The position numbers and the translations under genes were made by a program. 49,214 bases of DNA from an uncultured Ilumatobacter sp. (lineage in GTDB: Bacteria > Actinomycetota > Acidimicrobiia > Acidimicrobiales > Ilumatobacteraceae): positions 1-49,214 of the forward strand of contig CAJQPY010000009.1 in assembly GCA_905480335.1 (NCBI GenBank), given 5' to 3'. The notes beneath the pieces were generated by a model. The model worked only from the letters and a program-made list of their open reading frames with translations. It had not been told where the DNA came from and searched no databases. Shown one piece after another: positions 7,499 through 17,130 of the stretch. The stretch's first letter is position 1. Each line of letters opens with the position of its first letter.

Positions 7499-9916
7499 TC
7501 AATCGTCACCACGGGGAGCACGGCGCAGGATGAAGTGGGTGACCCCTTCCTGCACGATGACGCGCGCGCCGCGGTCACGTACCGGGACCCCGACGCCGTC
7601 GAGGTGGCGCAATGTGCAGCCGTCCGCTGTCAGCTCGACCTGCATTTGCGAGCCGTGGCGATTGATCCGGAATCGAACGGATGACCATTCGGCCGGGAGC
7701 CGTGGTTCGAATGACAGCACTTCGCCCGTCTCGATCATCCCGGCAAAGCCGTGGACGATGCCGGCCCAGACCCCACCGCAGTTGGCAATGTGGACCCCGT
7801 CTGCGGTGTTGTGGTGGACGTCGCAGATGTCGAGGTACAACGCGCGCCGGAAATAATCGATCGCCAAGTCGTCGTGTCCGACCTCAGCGGCCACGATTGC
7901 CTGCACGCAGGCCGACAACGACGAGTCTCCCGTGGTGATCGGGTCGTAAAAGTCGAAGTTCCGCCGCTTCTGCTCGGGGGTGAAGTGCTGGGATCGGAGG
8001 TACATCGCAAGGACGACGTCGGCTTGCTTGAGGACTTGTTTGCGGTAGATGACGAGCGGGTGGAAGTTGAGCAGCAGTGGGTACTTGTCGAGCGGGGTGC
8101 CGTCCCAGTCCCACGGCTCGAGATCGAGGAACGCTGTATCCTGGGGGTGGATGTCGTGTCTGTCGTCGTACGGGATGTACATCGCGTCGGCAGCGGCATC
8201 CCATTCATCGAGCTCGATGAGTCGAAGGCCGGTCCGGCGTTGCAGCGACTGAAACGCCTCAGGATTCCACTGTGCGAGGAACCGTACGGTCCGGGCCGCA
8301 TAGCGCAGATTGAACCGCGCCATGACGTTCGTGTAGCAGTTGTCGTTGACGACGGTGGTGTACTCGTCGGGGCCCGTGACACGGTGGATGTGGAACGACC
8401 CGCTGTTGTTCGTCGCGTAGAAGCCGAGGTCGTTCCAGAGTCGCGCGGTCTCGACCAGGATCTCGGCACCCTCGTCGGCGAGGAAATCGACGTCGGCGGT
8501 GGCGTCGAGATAGCGGGCCAAGGCGAACACGACATCTGCATTGATGTGGTACTGGGCGGTTCCGGCGGCGTAGTACGCGGATGCTTCTTCGCCATTGATC
8601 GTGCGCCACGGGTAGAGACCGCCATCCTGGTTCAGCTCGCGTGCGCGGCGCCGAGCAGCATCCAACATGTGCCAGCGGAACCGGAGGAGCTTGCGCGCCG
8701 CGCTCGGGTCCGTGTACGCCAGGAACGGCACGACATAGACCTCTGTGTCCCAGAAGTAGTGACCGTCATAACCGCCGGCTGTCACGCCTTTCGCAGCGAT
8801 GCCCTGCTCCTGGCTCTTGATCGACGCCTGGGCGAGTTGGAACAGATTCCACCGAATGGCCTGTTGTGCCGTGTCGTCGCCCTCGATCTCGACGTCGGCC
8901 GAGTTCCAGAATCGTTCGAGGCCGCCGGCCTGCTCCTGGCGGAGCGCGTCCACGCCGGTCTCCGAAGCGCGATGCAACGTGCGCGAGCAGCGGTCGACCA
9001 ACTCTTCGCAGGGCACGCCGGTGGACGTGTGGTAGCTGACGTACTTCGTGAGGGTGATGGGGGTGTTCGGTTCGGCATGGAACTCGACCACTGTCTTCGC
9101 CAGATCGGGAGCGACTTCGGTCGACGCAACGAAATGCGAACCCGTGCTGATCTCGTGGCGGTATCCACACGCCAGGGTCATGCCGCTGTTGGCGCAGGTG
9201 TATCCGAGGATCACGTCGCCGCGACCGCGTGCCGTGTAATCGTTCTGCGATGTGGGGAGCAACACACGCTCTTCGAACTGACGCGCCTTGCGCGGGTCGC
9301 TTCCGAGGTGGGCCTCGCCCAACGCCGCGTGGGGAACGTGGTATTCGTCCTCGCCATCCTGGCGGTTCAGCAGCTGCGACGAGATCACCACGGGTGCACC
9401 GGTATCGAGCAGGGTGACCTCGAAGGTCATCACGGCCAGGTGTCGCTCGGCCACCGACACCATCCGTGTCGACCGGACTCGGACCCTCTTGCCGCCGGGG
9501 GTTCGCCAGAGGAGATCGCGCACGAGGTATCCCGTGCGGAAGTCGATCGACCGTTCGTACTCCTCGATGTCGGCGGTCGACAGTAGGAGTGGTTCGTCGT
9601 CGACGTATAGCTTGATCAGCTTCGCGTCGGGGACATTGACGATGGTCTGACCGACCTTCGCGAAACCGAATGCGCTCTCTGCGTGCTGGATCTCCCATGT
9701 CTCGTGGAATCCGTTGACGTAGGTGCCGTGGCTGTGCGCGTCGCGCCCCTCCTCGGGGTTGGCGCGCATGCCGAGGTAGCCGTTGCCAAGACCGAAGAGT
9801 GTCTCGGTGTGGCCGAGATCATCGGTGGAATACTCGGTTTCGACAAAACGCCACGGTTCGACGGGAAAGCGGTGCGACTCGAGCCCAGCCGGAGGGGGCA
9901 GATGGTTCGAAGCCAT
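7499..9916 (-). CDS. Glycoside hydrolase family 65 disaccharide phosphorylase
   Basis: An 805-residue GH65 protein, matching the size of maltose, trehalose and kojibiose phosphorylases, which split a disaccharide with phosphate to glucose plus beta-glucose 1-phosphate. The N-terminal beta-sandwich includes TLFGLGNGYLGMRANPEEG. The (alpha/alpha)6 barrel includes HYFWDTEVYVVPFL and the catalytic acid motif TGPDEYTTVVNDN (Glu518). The phosphate-site region near GDSSLSACVQAI is also present. Its start overlaps the stop of the HAD gene upstream by one base (TAATG), so the two are coupled. Which disaccharide is used cannot be read with certainty. Confidence 0.92.
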   Translation of the reverse strand: MASNHLPPPAGLESHRFPVEPWRFVETEYSTDDLGHTETLFGLGNGYLGMRANPEEGRDAHSHGTYVNGFHETWEIQHAESAFGFAKVGQTIVNVPDAKLIKLYVDDEPLLLSTADIEEYERSIDFRTGYLVRDLLWRTPGGKRVRVRSTRMVSVAERHLAVMTFEVTLLDTGAPVVISSQLLNRQDGEDEYHVPHAALGEAHLGSDPRKARQFEERVLLPTSQNDYTARGRGDVILGYTCANSGMTLACGYRHEISTGSHFVASTEVAPDLAKTVVEFHAEPNTPITLTKYVSYHTSTGVPCEELVDRCSRTLHRASETGVDALRQEQAGGLERFWNSADVEIEGDDTAQQAIRWNLFQLAQASIKSQEQGIAAKGVTAGGYDGHYFWDTEVYVVPFLAYTDPSAARKLLRFRWHMLDAARRRARELNQDGGLYPWRTINGEEASAYYAAGTAQYHINADVVFALARYLDATADVDFLADEGAEILVETARLWNDLGFYATNNSGSFHIHRVTGPDEYTTVVNDNCYTNVMARFNLRYAARTVRFLAQWNPEAFQSLQRRTGLRLIELDEWDAAADAMYIPYDDRHDIHPQDTAFLDLEPWDWDGTPLDKYPLLLNFHPLVIYRKQVLKQADVVLAMYLRSQHFTPEQKRRNFDFYDPITTGDSSLSACVQAIVAAEVGHDDLAIDYFRRALYLDICDVHHNTADGVHIANCGGVWAGIVHGFAGMIETGEVLSFEPRLPAEWSSVRFRINRHGSQMQVELTADGCTLRHLDGVGVPVRDRGARVIVQEGVTHFILRRAPRGDD

Positions 9917-10665
9917 TAAGCTGTTCCAGGGGTCGGATCGGGCCGATCGGGGAGCAGGTCACTCAAATCGTTGACAACGAAGGTGGCGCCGTTGGCCAGC
10001 AGCACGGCGTGGCCCGCGCCGCGATCGACGCCGATCGTGACGGCAAACGCGCCGTTTGCCCCGGCGGCGACCCCTGAGACGGCATCTTCGACCACGACAC
10101 TCCGAGACGGGTCGATTCCCAGGCGGGTGGCACCGAGCAGGTATCCGTCGGGCGCCGGCTTGCCCGCCAGCCCCAATTCGGCAGCCACTACGCCGTCGAC
10201 CACTACGTCGAAGCGATGGGCGAGTCCGGCTGCGAGCAACACCGGCACGGTATTCTTCGATGACGAGACGATGGCCGACGGAATGCCCTCGGTGGCGAGC
10301 AGGTCGAGCGTGGACTGTGAGCCGGGGTACGGCGCGATGCCGTCTCGTTCGAGGAGGTCGTTGAACAGGGTGTTCTTTCGATTTCCGAGTGCACACACGT
10401 TGGTGTCTCCGGGGGAATCGCCGGGGTCGCCGTCGGGCAATGTGATCCCCCGGCTGCCGAGGAACGAGCGCACGCCGTCGTAGCGTAGTTTGCCGTCGAT
10501 GTACGCCAGGTAGTCGGCTTCGGTGTAGTCGTAGGCGGCGAAGAGTTCGGCCCACGCGTGTTCATGAATCTCTGCAGTGGGGGTGATCACCCCGTCGAGA
10601 TCGAAGAGCACACCGTCATAGTCGGCCCAACGGAAGTCGGCCGGCGTCGGGGAAGAGGTCGCCAT
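9916..10665 (-). CDS. Beta-phosphoglucomutase-like HAD hydrolase
   Basis: A 249-residue HAD-superfamily enzyme. The nucleophile/acid pair is D22-x-D24 in LFDLDGVITPT, the second motif is SSS in AIVSSSKNT, the Lys is in GLAGKPAPDGYL, and the acidic motif is VVEDAVSGVAAG. A helical cap lies between motifs 1 and 2. Paired with GH65 it most likely converts beta-glucose 1-phosphate to glucose 6-phosphate, the classical GH65/beta-PGM pathway. The start may instead be GTG 10671. A trehalose-6-phosphate phosphatase-like role is less likely. Confidence 0.87.
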   Translation of the reverse strand: MATSSPTPADFRWADYDGVLFDLDGVITPTAEIHEHAWAELFAAYDYTEADYLAYIDGKLRYDGVRSFLGSRGITLPDGDPGDSPGDTNVCALGNRKNTLFNDLLERDGIAPYPGSQSTLDLLATEGIPSAIVSSSKNTVPVLLAAGLAHRFDVVVDGVVAAELGLAGKPAPDGYLLGATRLGIDPSRSVVVEDAVSGVAAGANGAFAVTIGVDRGAGHAVLLANGATFVVNDLSDLLPDRPDPTPGTA

Positions 10666-10721
10666 CGCCACGATGCTATGACACGACAGCTCGCCGAACC
10701 CAGGACCACAGGGTTCGGTCG

Positions 10722-12332
10722 TCAGCCGCCCGAGGCGGTGGCTTTCAGTGCTCTGTAGTCGAGTTTGCCGTTGGCGGCGCGTCCGATGGTGCGGATCTCG
10801 ATGACGTGTTTCGGCGCTTTGTACGCCGCTAGGTGCTCTTTGACGTGGTTGCGTACGCCGGATTCGTCGAGGGTGGCACCGGGTGTCAGTTGGACGAGCG
10901 CGTTGATTGCTTCACCCCACTTCTCGTCGGGCAGCCCGACGACTGCGGCATCGGCGATGTCGGGATGCAGCTTCAGACACTCCTCCACCTCCTCTGGGTA
11001 CACCTTCTCGCCACCCGTATTGATGCACTGGCTGCCACGGCCCATCAAGTTGATGGATCCGTCGGTGGCCACCGTCGCGTAGTCGCCGGGAATCGAGTAG
11101 CGATCGCCGTCGATCATCACGAACGTCTCGGCAGATTTCTTCTCGTCCTTGTAGTAACCGATCGGAGTCCGACCGCGGATGGCGACGCGACCGAGTTCGT
11201 CGGTCCCGGGCGCGACGTCGCGCCCGTCGTCAGTGACGACGCGGGTGTTGGGTCCGAGTTCGAACCGGGCGGTCCCGCCACCGGACTCCTTCGTCGTCGT
11301 GTTCGTCGCCATGCCGATCGCCTCGGACGAGCCGAGCGCGTCGACCATGATTAGCCGGGGGTTGTGCCGGAGCAGCGCGTCCTTCGTCTCCTTCGACCAC
11401 ATCACTCCCGACGACACGATGACGCGCAGCGAGGTGATGTCCCAGCGATCGGGTTCGGCGTCGAGCGCCTGGAGGATCGGTTTGGCGAATGCATCGCCGA
11501 CGATCGACGTCGAATTGATGCCGTACCGTTCGACGCTGTCGAGGAACTCCTCTGCACTGAACGATCGACCCTCCATGGTGGTGATCGACCCGCCGACCAT
11601 GAGATTGCTGATGGCGTTGAACAGGCCGGTGCCGTGCATCAACGGCGCTCAGGGCATGTTGCGCGGTCCTGCGGTCGTCACGCGTTGCGTCGCGGCGTTG
11701 AGGTCTTGCTCGGGTGGCATTCGTTTGCGATTGTTGGCGTCGAGCACGCCGAACAAGTCGTCCTGTCTCCACATGACCCCCTTCGGCATGCCGGTCGTCC
11801 CGCCCGTGTAGAGCAACAGGAGATGACTACCCGATCGCCCCCAAGGGCCTTCGACTCGCTTCGACGTGCCGTGTGCCGCTGCGTCCTCGTACGGGGTTGC
11901 CCAGGCTGGACACGGCTCGGACCCGTCGTCAACCCACAGCCAGTTGGTGACGCGGGGCACACGCTCGAGCACAGCCGCGCACTGCTCCGTGAAGCTGCCA
12001 TGGAATACGACTGTGGTCACGTCGGCGTTGTCCCAGAGGTAGACGAGTTCGTCAGACGCGTAGCGGTAGTTCGTGTTGACCACCGCCATGCCGGCTTTGA
12101 ACGAGGCGTAGACCGACTCAAGGTACTCGGGCGAGTTGTAGAGGTACTGGGCGACCTTGTCCTGCTCGGTTGCTCCGTCGGCTGCGAGGAGCGCAGACGC
12201 AACGCCGTTGGCGCGTCGGTCGAAGTCGGCCCAGGAGTGCTGCCGTGGTCCCTGCTGCTGGGCCAACTCGTCGGGGATCTGAGCCGCCATGGCCTCCCAC
12301 AGATCGGCAAGGTTCCATCCGGTGTCGCTCAT
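10722..12332 (-). pseudogene. Acyl-CoA synthetase (FadD-like), interrupted by an in-frame TGA
   Basis: Two pieces in the same frame together make a full acyl-CoA synthetase of about 535 residues. The first (from ATG 12332) carries the P-loop LLYTGGTTGMPKGVMW. The second carries GGEKVYPEEVEECL, GDYATV and the catalytic Lys in AANGKLDY. They are separated only by a TGA at 11649-11651, read as RNMP-stop-APLMHGTG. No bases are gained or lost. Homologous FadD proteins have an ordinary non-catalytic residue here, so this is most simply a nonsense mutation or a base-call error. Both halves are otherwise well preserved, so the lesion is recent or false. Confidence 0.8.
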
Positions 12333-12392
12333 CGGGCGTCACGGTAGCGACCGCTTGCCGGCCGGCATGCAGTCAAAGCTTGCTGAACGTGG

Positions 12393-13192
12393 TCAGCGGG
12401 GTGGTCCCTCGCGGAGCCGGTCGTACGCAGCGGTCACGGGCGAGTGCTCACTCATCGCTCCCCACATCGACTCGATCCACCACGTCGCGTCCGCGTACGT
12501 GGCCAGCGAATGCTCGGTCCATTGGCCCTCGACTACGATGTTGGCCCCCGGCACCGGGCCCGCTTCGATCGCCGTACGGAGCTGGGCCACCTCGGCGAGA
12601 GTGGCCTGTCGAGCGCCACCCTCGACATCCGGGTCGAGCGCCTGCGGGACGACGCCGTCCCAGTGCATCGCACGTTCCATCGACTTCGGTCGGCCAAGTG
12701 CGCCGACACATCAGATCGGCACCCGCGGCGATTGCTCGAGGATTTCGATCGTCGGGAACTCAGATGGCTGAACGGTGTAGTGCCGGCCGGAGTACTCGAA
12801 GAGCTGTCCGCCCCAGAGTCCGCAGACGATGTCAAGGCACTCGTCCATCAACTCGGCCCGGGTTCTTCGATCACACTCTTCGCCGAACGTGTCGAACCCT
12901 GAGTTCACCGCTCCGAGTCCGGCCCCGAGGGTGACCCGCCCGCCCGAGAGGCGGTCGACCGTTGCGACTTAGCTTGCCAACTCCCACGGCCGTCGTAGCG
13001 AGGGCGTTGTGAGCATTGTCCGAGACGGATTTGCGAGGTCCGTACGGCAGCGAGTGCGAGTGCAATCCATGCCTCGACGCCCCACAGTGGCTCCCAGACG
13101 AACAAGCCGTCCCAACCCGCTTCCTTGGCGGCTTCCGCCAGATCACCGACGTCGGCGGTGTCGCCCTACGAGACCACAGAGCCGTTCCTCAT
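12393..13192 (-). pseudogene. LLM-class flavin/F420 oxidoreductase, decayed
   Basis: Fragments in two frames join into one luciferase-like monooxygenase of about 265 residues. They read, in order, GWDGLFVWEPLWGVEAW; VATVDRLSGGRVTLGAGLG; NSGFDTFGEECDRR; and CVGALGRPKSMERAMHWDG. I count three in-frame stops: TAG at 13166-13168 (codon 9), TAA at 12969-12971 (probably a former CAA in ELASQVATVD), and TGA at 12711-12713 (probably a former TGG in RVPIW). There is also one single-base loss near 13016-13020. Lesions of several kinds spread along the gene argue for true decay. Confidence 0.82.
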
Positions 13193-13346
13193 GTGCCGAC
13201 CGTAGCTCAGCGGTTGCCATCGGTGTTCAGGGTCCTCACTGTCCGGTTTTCAACGTCTCGACGTCGGTCCGTCCTCGGGTATGCGATGCCGTGCATCACC
13301 GGTTGGGCGTTCGTCAATATCGACCTGGCCGTCTACAGTCGAAACA

Positions 13347-14480
13347 ATGTCGTCCGCCGTCGTCGAAGCTTCCGCCGACCTCTCGGAGATCATCGAGGCC
13401 CGCGCCGACGAAGCCGAGCAGGCGCGGAGGCTGCCGCCATCGACGGTGAAGGCCCTCGTCGATGCGGATCTTATGCGGATGTGCCTTCCCGCAGCGTATG
13501 GCGGACCGGAGGTCGACCCTGTGTCGATGGTCGAGGCGATCGCCAACGTGGCACACGCCGACGGGGCAGCGGGGTGGTGCTCGATGATCGCGTCGACGAC
13601 GTCGTCGATGGCCGCGTTCCTTCCCGAGGAAGGGGCCGCCGAGATCTACAGCGATCCGTCGACAGTCACCGGTGGCGTGTTCGCCCCGAACGGGCAAGGT
13701 CGGGCTACCGAGAGCCATGGGGTCGGCGGGCTCGAGGTGTCGGGTCGTTGGGCGTGGGGGAGCGGGACTCAACATTGTGCTTGGGTGCTTGGCGGAGCAA
13801 TGTGCGATGACGGCACCTTCCGGTTGTGTTGGTTCCCTCAGGGCGAGGTCCACTTCATCGACACCTGGCACACCGGCGGGATGCGGGGATCGGGGTCGCT
13901 CGACTACTCGGTCGAGGGTGCATTCGCACCGTTCCGGCGCACCATACAGCCAGGGGTCACCGCACCGGTGGTCGACAACACCCTCTCCCATTTTCCCAAC
14001 TTCACGCTGCTCGCAGCCGGCGTCGCCGCAGTCGGACTCGGCGTCGGACGCAGAGCGCTCGACGAACTCAATGACATAGCGCAGGGCAAACAACCCCAGT
14101 TTTCGTCCAAGACATTGGCGCAGAGTTCCTTCACGCAGATCGAGTTCGCCCGCGCCGAGGCCACGCTGCGGTCGGCCCGTGCGTTCCTGCTGGACGAATT
14201 GGCCACCGCATGGGCAGACGCTGAAGCGGGTTGCGGCGTCACCATCGAGCAGCGGGTTGCGATCCGTTTGGCTGCGACCAATGCTGCTGCGGCCGGGGCG
14301 GTCGCAGCTGACGCTGCCTACACGTTGGCGGGCGGCACCGCGGTGTACGACGCTAGTCTGCTTGGCCGCTGCATGCGCGACGCTCACGTCGTCACTCAGC
14401 ACATTCAGACTGCACCGAAGCTCAACGAGAAGATCGGCAAGTTGCTCCTCGGCCTCGATGATGACGTGAGCATGTTCTGA
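13347..14480 (+). CDS. Acyl-CoA dehydrogenase-fold flavoprotein (group D monooxygenase-like)
   Basis: A 377-residue protein of the acyl-CoA dehydrogenase fold. Features are RLPPSTVKALVDADLMRMCLP and AYGGPEVDP at the N-terminus, GAAGWCSMIASTTS, VSGRWAWGSGTQH in the middle domain, and a helical C-terminal domain ending LNEKIGKLLLG. This pattern is closer to the two-component hydroxylases (HsaA, DszC, HpaB-like; Acyl-CoA_dh_2) than to beta-oxidation dehydrogenases, so FMNH2/FAD-dependent hydroxylation is possible. The ATG at 13347 (MSSAVVEAS) fits the family length. The stop overlaps the next start (TGATG), so it is coupled to the enoyl-CoA hydratase. Confidence 0.82.
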   Translation: MSSAVVEASADLSEIIEARADEAEQARRLPPSTVKALVDADLMRMCLPAAYGGPEVDPVSMVEAIANVAHADGAAGWCSMIASTTSSMAAFLPEEGAAEIYSDPSTVTGGVFAPNGQGRATESHGVGGLEVSGRWAWGSGTQHCAWVLGGAMCDDGTFRLCWFPQGEVHFIDTWHTGGMRGSGSLDYSVEGAFAPFRRTIQPGVTAPVVDNTLSHFPNFTLLAAGVAAVGLGVGRRALDELNDIAQGKQPQFSSKTLAQSSFTQIEFARAEATLRSARAFLLDELATAWADAEAGCGVTIEQRVAIRLAATNAAAAGAVAADAAYTLAGGTAVYDASLLGRCMRDAHVVTQHIQTAPKLNEKIGKLLLGLDDDVSMF

Positions 14481-15265
14481 TGGACTTCCAGACGATGCGG
14501 ATCACGCGTGACGGGCACGTCATCACCGTCACGATCGACCACCCTCGGTCACCCATGAACGCGGTCGACGAAACGTTGCACCACGAGTTCGCTGAGCTGT
14601 TCCAGATGCTCAAGCGGGAGGGGGATGCTCGCGTCGCGGTCCTCACCGGCTCCGGTCGCGCATTCTCGGCGGGCGGCGACATGGGGTGGTTCCCCGAACT
14701 GCGGGACCCGGCGCGGATGCACTCGCTGCGCCGCGAAGCGAAGCAGATCATCTGGGACGAACTCGACGTCGAGATCCCGATCGTCTGCGCGCTCAATGGT
14801 CCGGCGGTTGGCCTCGGCGCGTCGATCGCATTGCTCTGCGACGTCATCGTGATGGCCGACAGAGCAGTGATCATCGACCCGCACGTTCAGGTCGGGCTCG
14901 TTGCCGGTGATGGTGGCGCAGCGATCTGGCCGCTGCTCGTCGGTCCGCTTGCCGCGAAAAGACACCTGATGCTCGGTGAGCCGCTGACTGCCGCCGATGC
15001 CTTGCGACTGGGTGTCGCCGCGGAAGTGTGCGCACCGGGCGAACTCGAAGCTGTGGCGCAGACCTGGGCGGATCGGATCGCCGCGCAGGCCCCGCTCGCG
15101 GTGCAGGGGACGAAGATGTCCGTGAATCAGCAGATCAAGCAGGCGCTGCTGACCAGCTTCGACCTGTCGACCTCGCTTGAGATGCCGTGCTTTCTGTCGG
15201 CCGATCACGCCGAGGCCGTGTCCGCCTTTGTCGAGAAACGAACGCCCACCTTCGAAGGACGCTGA
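14480..15265 (+). CDS. Enoyl-CoA hydratase/isomerase (crotonase family)
   Basis: A 261-residue crotonase-fold protein. The oxyanion-hole segments are SGRAFSAGGDMGWF and NGPAVGLGASIALLCD, followed by DPHVQVGLVAGDGG. The second of the two usual catalytic Glu positions appears replaced in this last segment, as in several actinobacterial paralogues, so hydration, isomerisation or hydrolysis all remain possible. It is translated with the upstream flavoprotein (one-base overlap) and probably transcribed with the P450 that follows 21 bases later. Confidence 0.88.
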   Translation: MDFQTMRITRDGHVITVTIDHPRSPMNAVDETLHHEFAELFQMLKREGDARVAVLTGSGRAFSAGGDMGWFPELRDPARMHSLRREAKQIIWDELDVEIPIVCALNGPAVGLGASIALLCDVIVMADRAVIIDPHVQVGLVAGDGGAAIWPLLVGPLAAKRHLMLGEPLTAADALRLGVAAEVCAPGELEAVAQTWADRIAAQAPLAVQGTKMSVNQQIKQALLTSFDLSTSLEMPCFLSADHAEAVSAFVEKRTPTFEGR

Positions 15266-15286
15266 GTGGTCTGCCACGATGTGGTG

Positions 15287-16516
15287 ATGTCATTGACGGA
15301 GCATCCGGTCGAACTCGACAACACGACGTGGGAGGGCGGCCGACTGGTTGCCGACCTCCTTGATCCCGACTTGTATCGCCGCAACCCGCACGATGTGTGG
15401 TCGTGGATGCGTGCCAACGAGCCGGTTTACCGCGACGAACGCAACGGATTGTGGGGTGTCACCCGGCATGCCGATCTGATGGACGTGGAGCGGCGCTCGA
15501 CGGTTTTCATCTCGGGCCAGGGCTACCGCGCCGTATGGTCGCCGTCGGAGATCAACATGATCGCCCAAGACGATCCGCGGCACCGGCAGCAGCGTATGCT
15601 GGTCCAGGGCGACTTCACGAAGAAGTCGGTGGAGGCCCGTCACGCAGAGGTCGAGCTCTTGGTGGCCGACGTGCTCGACGCGGCGCTGGCCGACGGCGCG
15701 GACGAGATCGAGGTGATCGAAGCTGTGGCCGGCCAGGTACCGGCGCGGTTGACCTCTCGGCTACTCGGCTATCCGGAATCACAGTGGGCCGACCTCAAGT
15801 CGTGGTCGGAGCGGCTGATGCGGACCGACATGCGCGAGCGTGACGGGCAGGTGTTCCGCGACTTTATGGCCGCCAACTTGGAGTTCATGGGTGCGCTCGG
15901 TGAGATCGCCCGCGAGAAGTTCGCGAACCCGGGAGATGACCTGATCTCGTCGTGGATTCACGGTCGCATCGACGGCGAGCCGTTGCCCCCTGAGGCGATC
16001 GCCCACGAAGCCGGCTTGTTCATCTCGGGCGGCGCGGAAACAACACGAACGGCCATCGGACACGGGCTCCGGGTCTTCGTCGATCATCCCGATCAGTGGG
16101 AGGAGATGGCTGCCGACCCCGGTCTCGTTCGGGGTGCGGTCGAAGAAGTGCTGCGCTGGGTGACACCATTGAACAACATGTTTCGGCGAGCGGTCGCCGA
16201 CGACTTGATCGGCCATCAGCCCGTCGAGCGCGGTGATCGGATTGTCATGCTCTACCCATCGGCGAACCGCGATGAAGGTGTGTTCGTCGACCCGTTTCGG
16301 TTCGACATCCGGCGCTCACCGAATCCGCACATCGCGTTCGGTTTCGGGACCCATCTCTGTATCGGCACTCACGTGGCCCGTGCAACACTTGCGGCGGTGT
16401 TCGCTCAGATGAGTCGCCGGATGACCGACCTCAGGGTTACCGCCGAGCCCGAGGTGGAGCGAAATATCTTCGCTCGCGCCATGGTGTCGTTCGGTCTCGG
16501 GTTCGATCCACGCTGA
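15287..16516 (+). CDS. Cytochrome P450
   Basis: A 409-residue soluble bacterial P450. The I-helix oxygen motif is ISGGAETTRTA, the K-helix ExxR is in VEEVLRWVTP, and the heme-binding loop is FGFGTHLCIGTHVARATL with Cys358 as the thiolate ligand. The ATG at 15287 (MSLTEHPVEL) is preferred over GTG 15266. The sequence resembles the CYP125/142-like group that oxidises steroid or terpenoid substrates in actinobacteria, but the substrate is not evident. It follows the acyl-CoA dehydrogenase-like and crotonase genes and probably belongs to the same catabolic operon. Confidence 0.92.
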   Translation: MSLTEHPVELDNTTWEGGRLVADLLDPDLYRRNPHDVWSWMRANEPVYRDERNGLWGVTRHADLMDVERRSTVFISGQGYRAVWSPSEINMIAQDDPRHRQQRMLVQGDFTKKSVEARHAEVELLVADVLDAALADGADEIEVIEAVAGQVPARLTSRLLGYPESQWADLKSWSERLMRTDMRERDGQVFRDFMAANLEFMGALGEIAREKFANPGDDLISSWIHGRIDGEPLPPEAIAHEAGLFISGGAETTRTAIGHGLRVFVDHPDQWEEMAADPGLVRGAVEEVLRWVTPLNNMFRRAVADDLIGHQPVERGDRIVMLYPSANRDEGVFVDPFRFDIRRSPNPHIAFGFGTHLCIGTHVARATLAAVFAQMSRRMTDLRVTAEPEVERNIFARAMVSFGLGFDPR

Positions 16517-17130
16517 GCGGACCAACGCAGGTGGGCGTCAGCCGACAGATCGCGCTCGGGTCGATTCCACACGTCGCCGCGGCAATCCGCGACGCGTCGA
16601 CGAGTCCCTGGTCATCGCCGGCGCCGTCGGCGTTCCGGATTGTGCTGAGCCGGTCGTCGCCGATTTCGTCCTGCACCGTTTGACCGAGACACTCCCTCTG
16701 TCCCTGACCGAGGACGCTCCGCCGATAAAGCGACGCCAGCCATTCGCCGATCTCGCTCACCGATGCGGGTACGGAGACAGCAGGGCTCACTGTCTTCGCC
16801 GTCGAGGTTTCGGGTGCGACAGTGGTCGCGGGCGCGATCGCGGTCGCTGGTGGAATTGTCGTCGGCGGTGCTTCAGCCGCAGCGAGGACCGCTCGCAACG
16901 ACTCGTTCTCCTCGGTAAGGCGTTCGACGTCGGCGGTCAATCGCTCAACCTCGGCTCGGTGATCGTCGATCTTGGTCGTGTCGGTGCTTGCGTCCGGAGC
17001 GCCTTCCGCTTCCGCCGTGGCTTAGGCGTCCGCGAGTTGGTCCTGAGTCGTCTCGAGTTCGTTGTTGAGCTCGATACCTCGAGCGATGGAGGCATCCCGC
17101 TCGTCCAATGCGAGGTGGCGCTTGCGGGCG
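16437..17130 (-). pseudogene. Remnant of a coiled-coil / Thr-Pro-rich linker protein
   Basis: On the minus strand a heptad-rich segment (LDERDASIARGIELNNELE) runs into a TAA at 17022-17024 and continues in the same frame as VERLTADVERLTEENESL, then a linker of PPTT, PATT and APET units. It ends in a small domain (GQRECLGQTVQDEIGDDRL ... ATCGID). The stop is one C-to-T change from CAA. The 5' end is missing, and the 3' end runs into the P450 gene, which suggests loss of the original stop frame. I do not recognise the family. The mix of truncation and nonsense marks it as a remnant. Confidence 0.6.

Noticed and set aside
7751..9586. 611-codon plus-strand frame opposite GH65
   Set aside because: It is a shadow of the GH65 gene, whose catalytic motifs are intact on the minus strand.
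11649..11651. TGA in the acyl-CoA synthetase as a second selenocysteine
   Set aside because: The site precedes a structural PLMHG motif, not a redox centre. The only nearby hairpin (GCCGT/ACGGC) starts too close to the TGA, and the neighbouring genes show other decay.
12711..12713. UGA reassigned to tryptophan in this organism
   Set aside because: Many intact genes here end in TGA with family-typical C-termini and overlap the next start (TGATG, ATGA, GTGA), and TGG is used freely for Trp.
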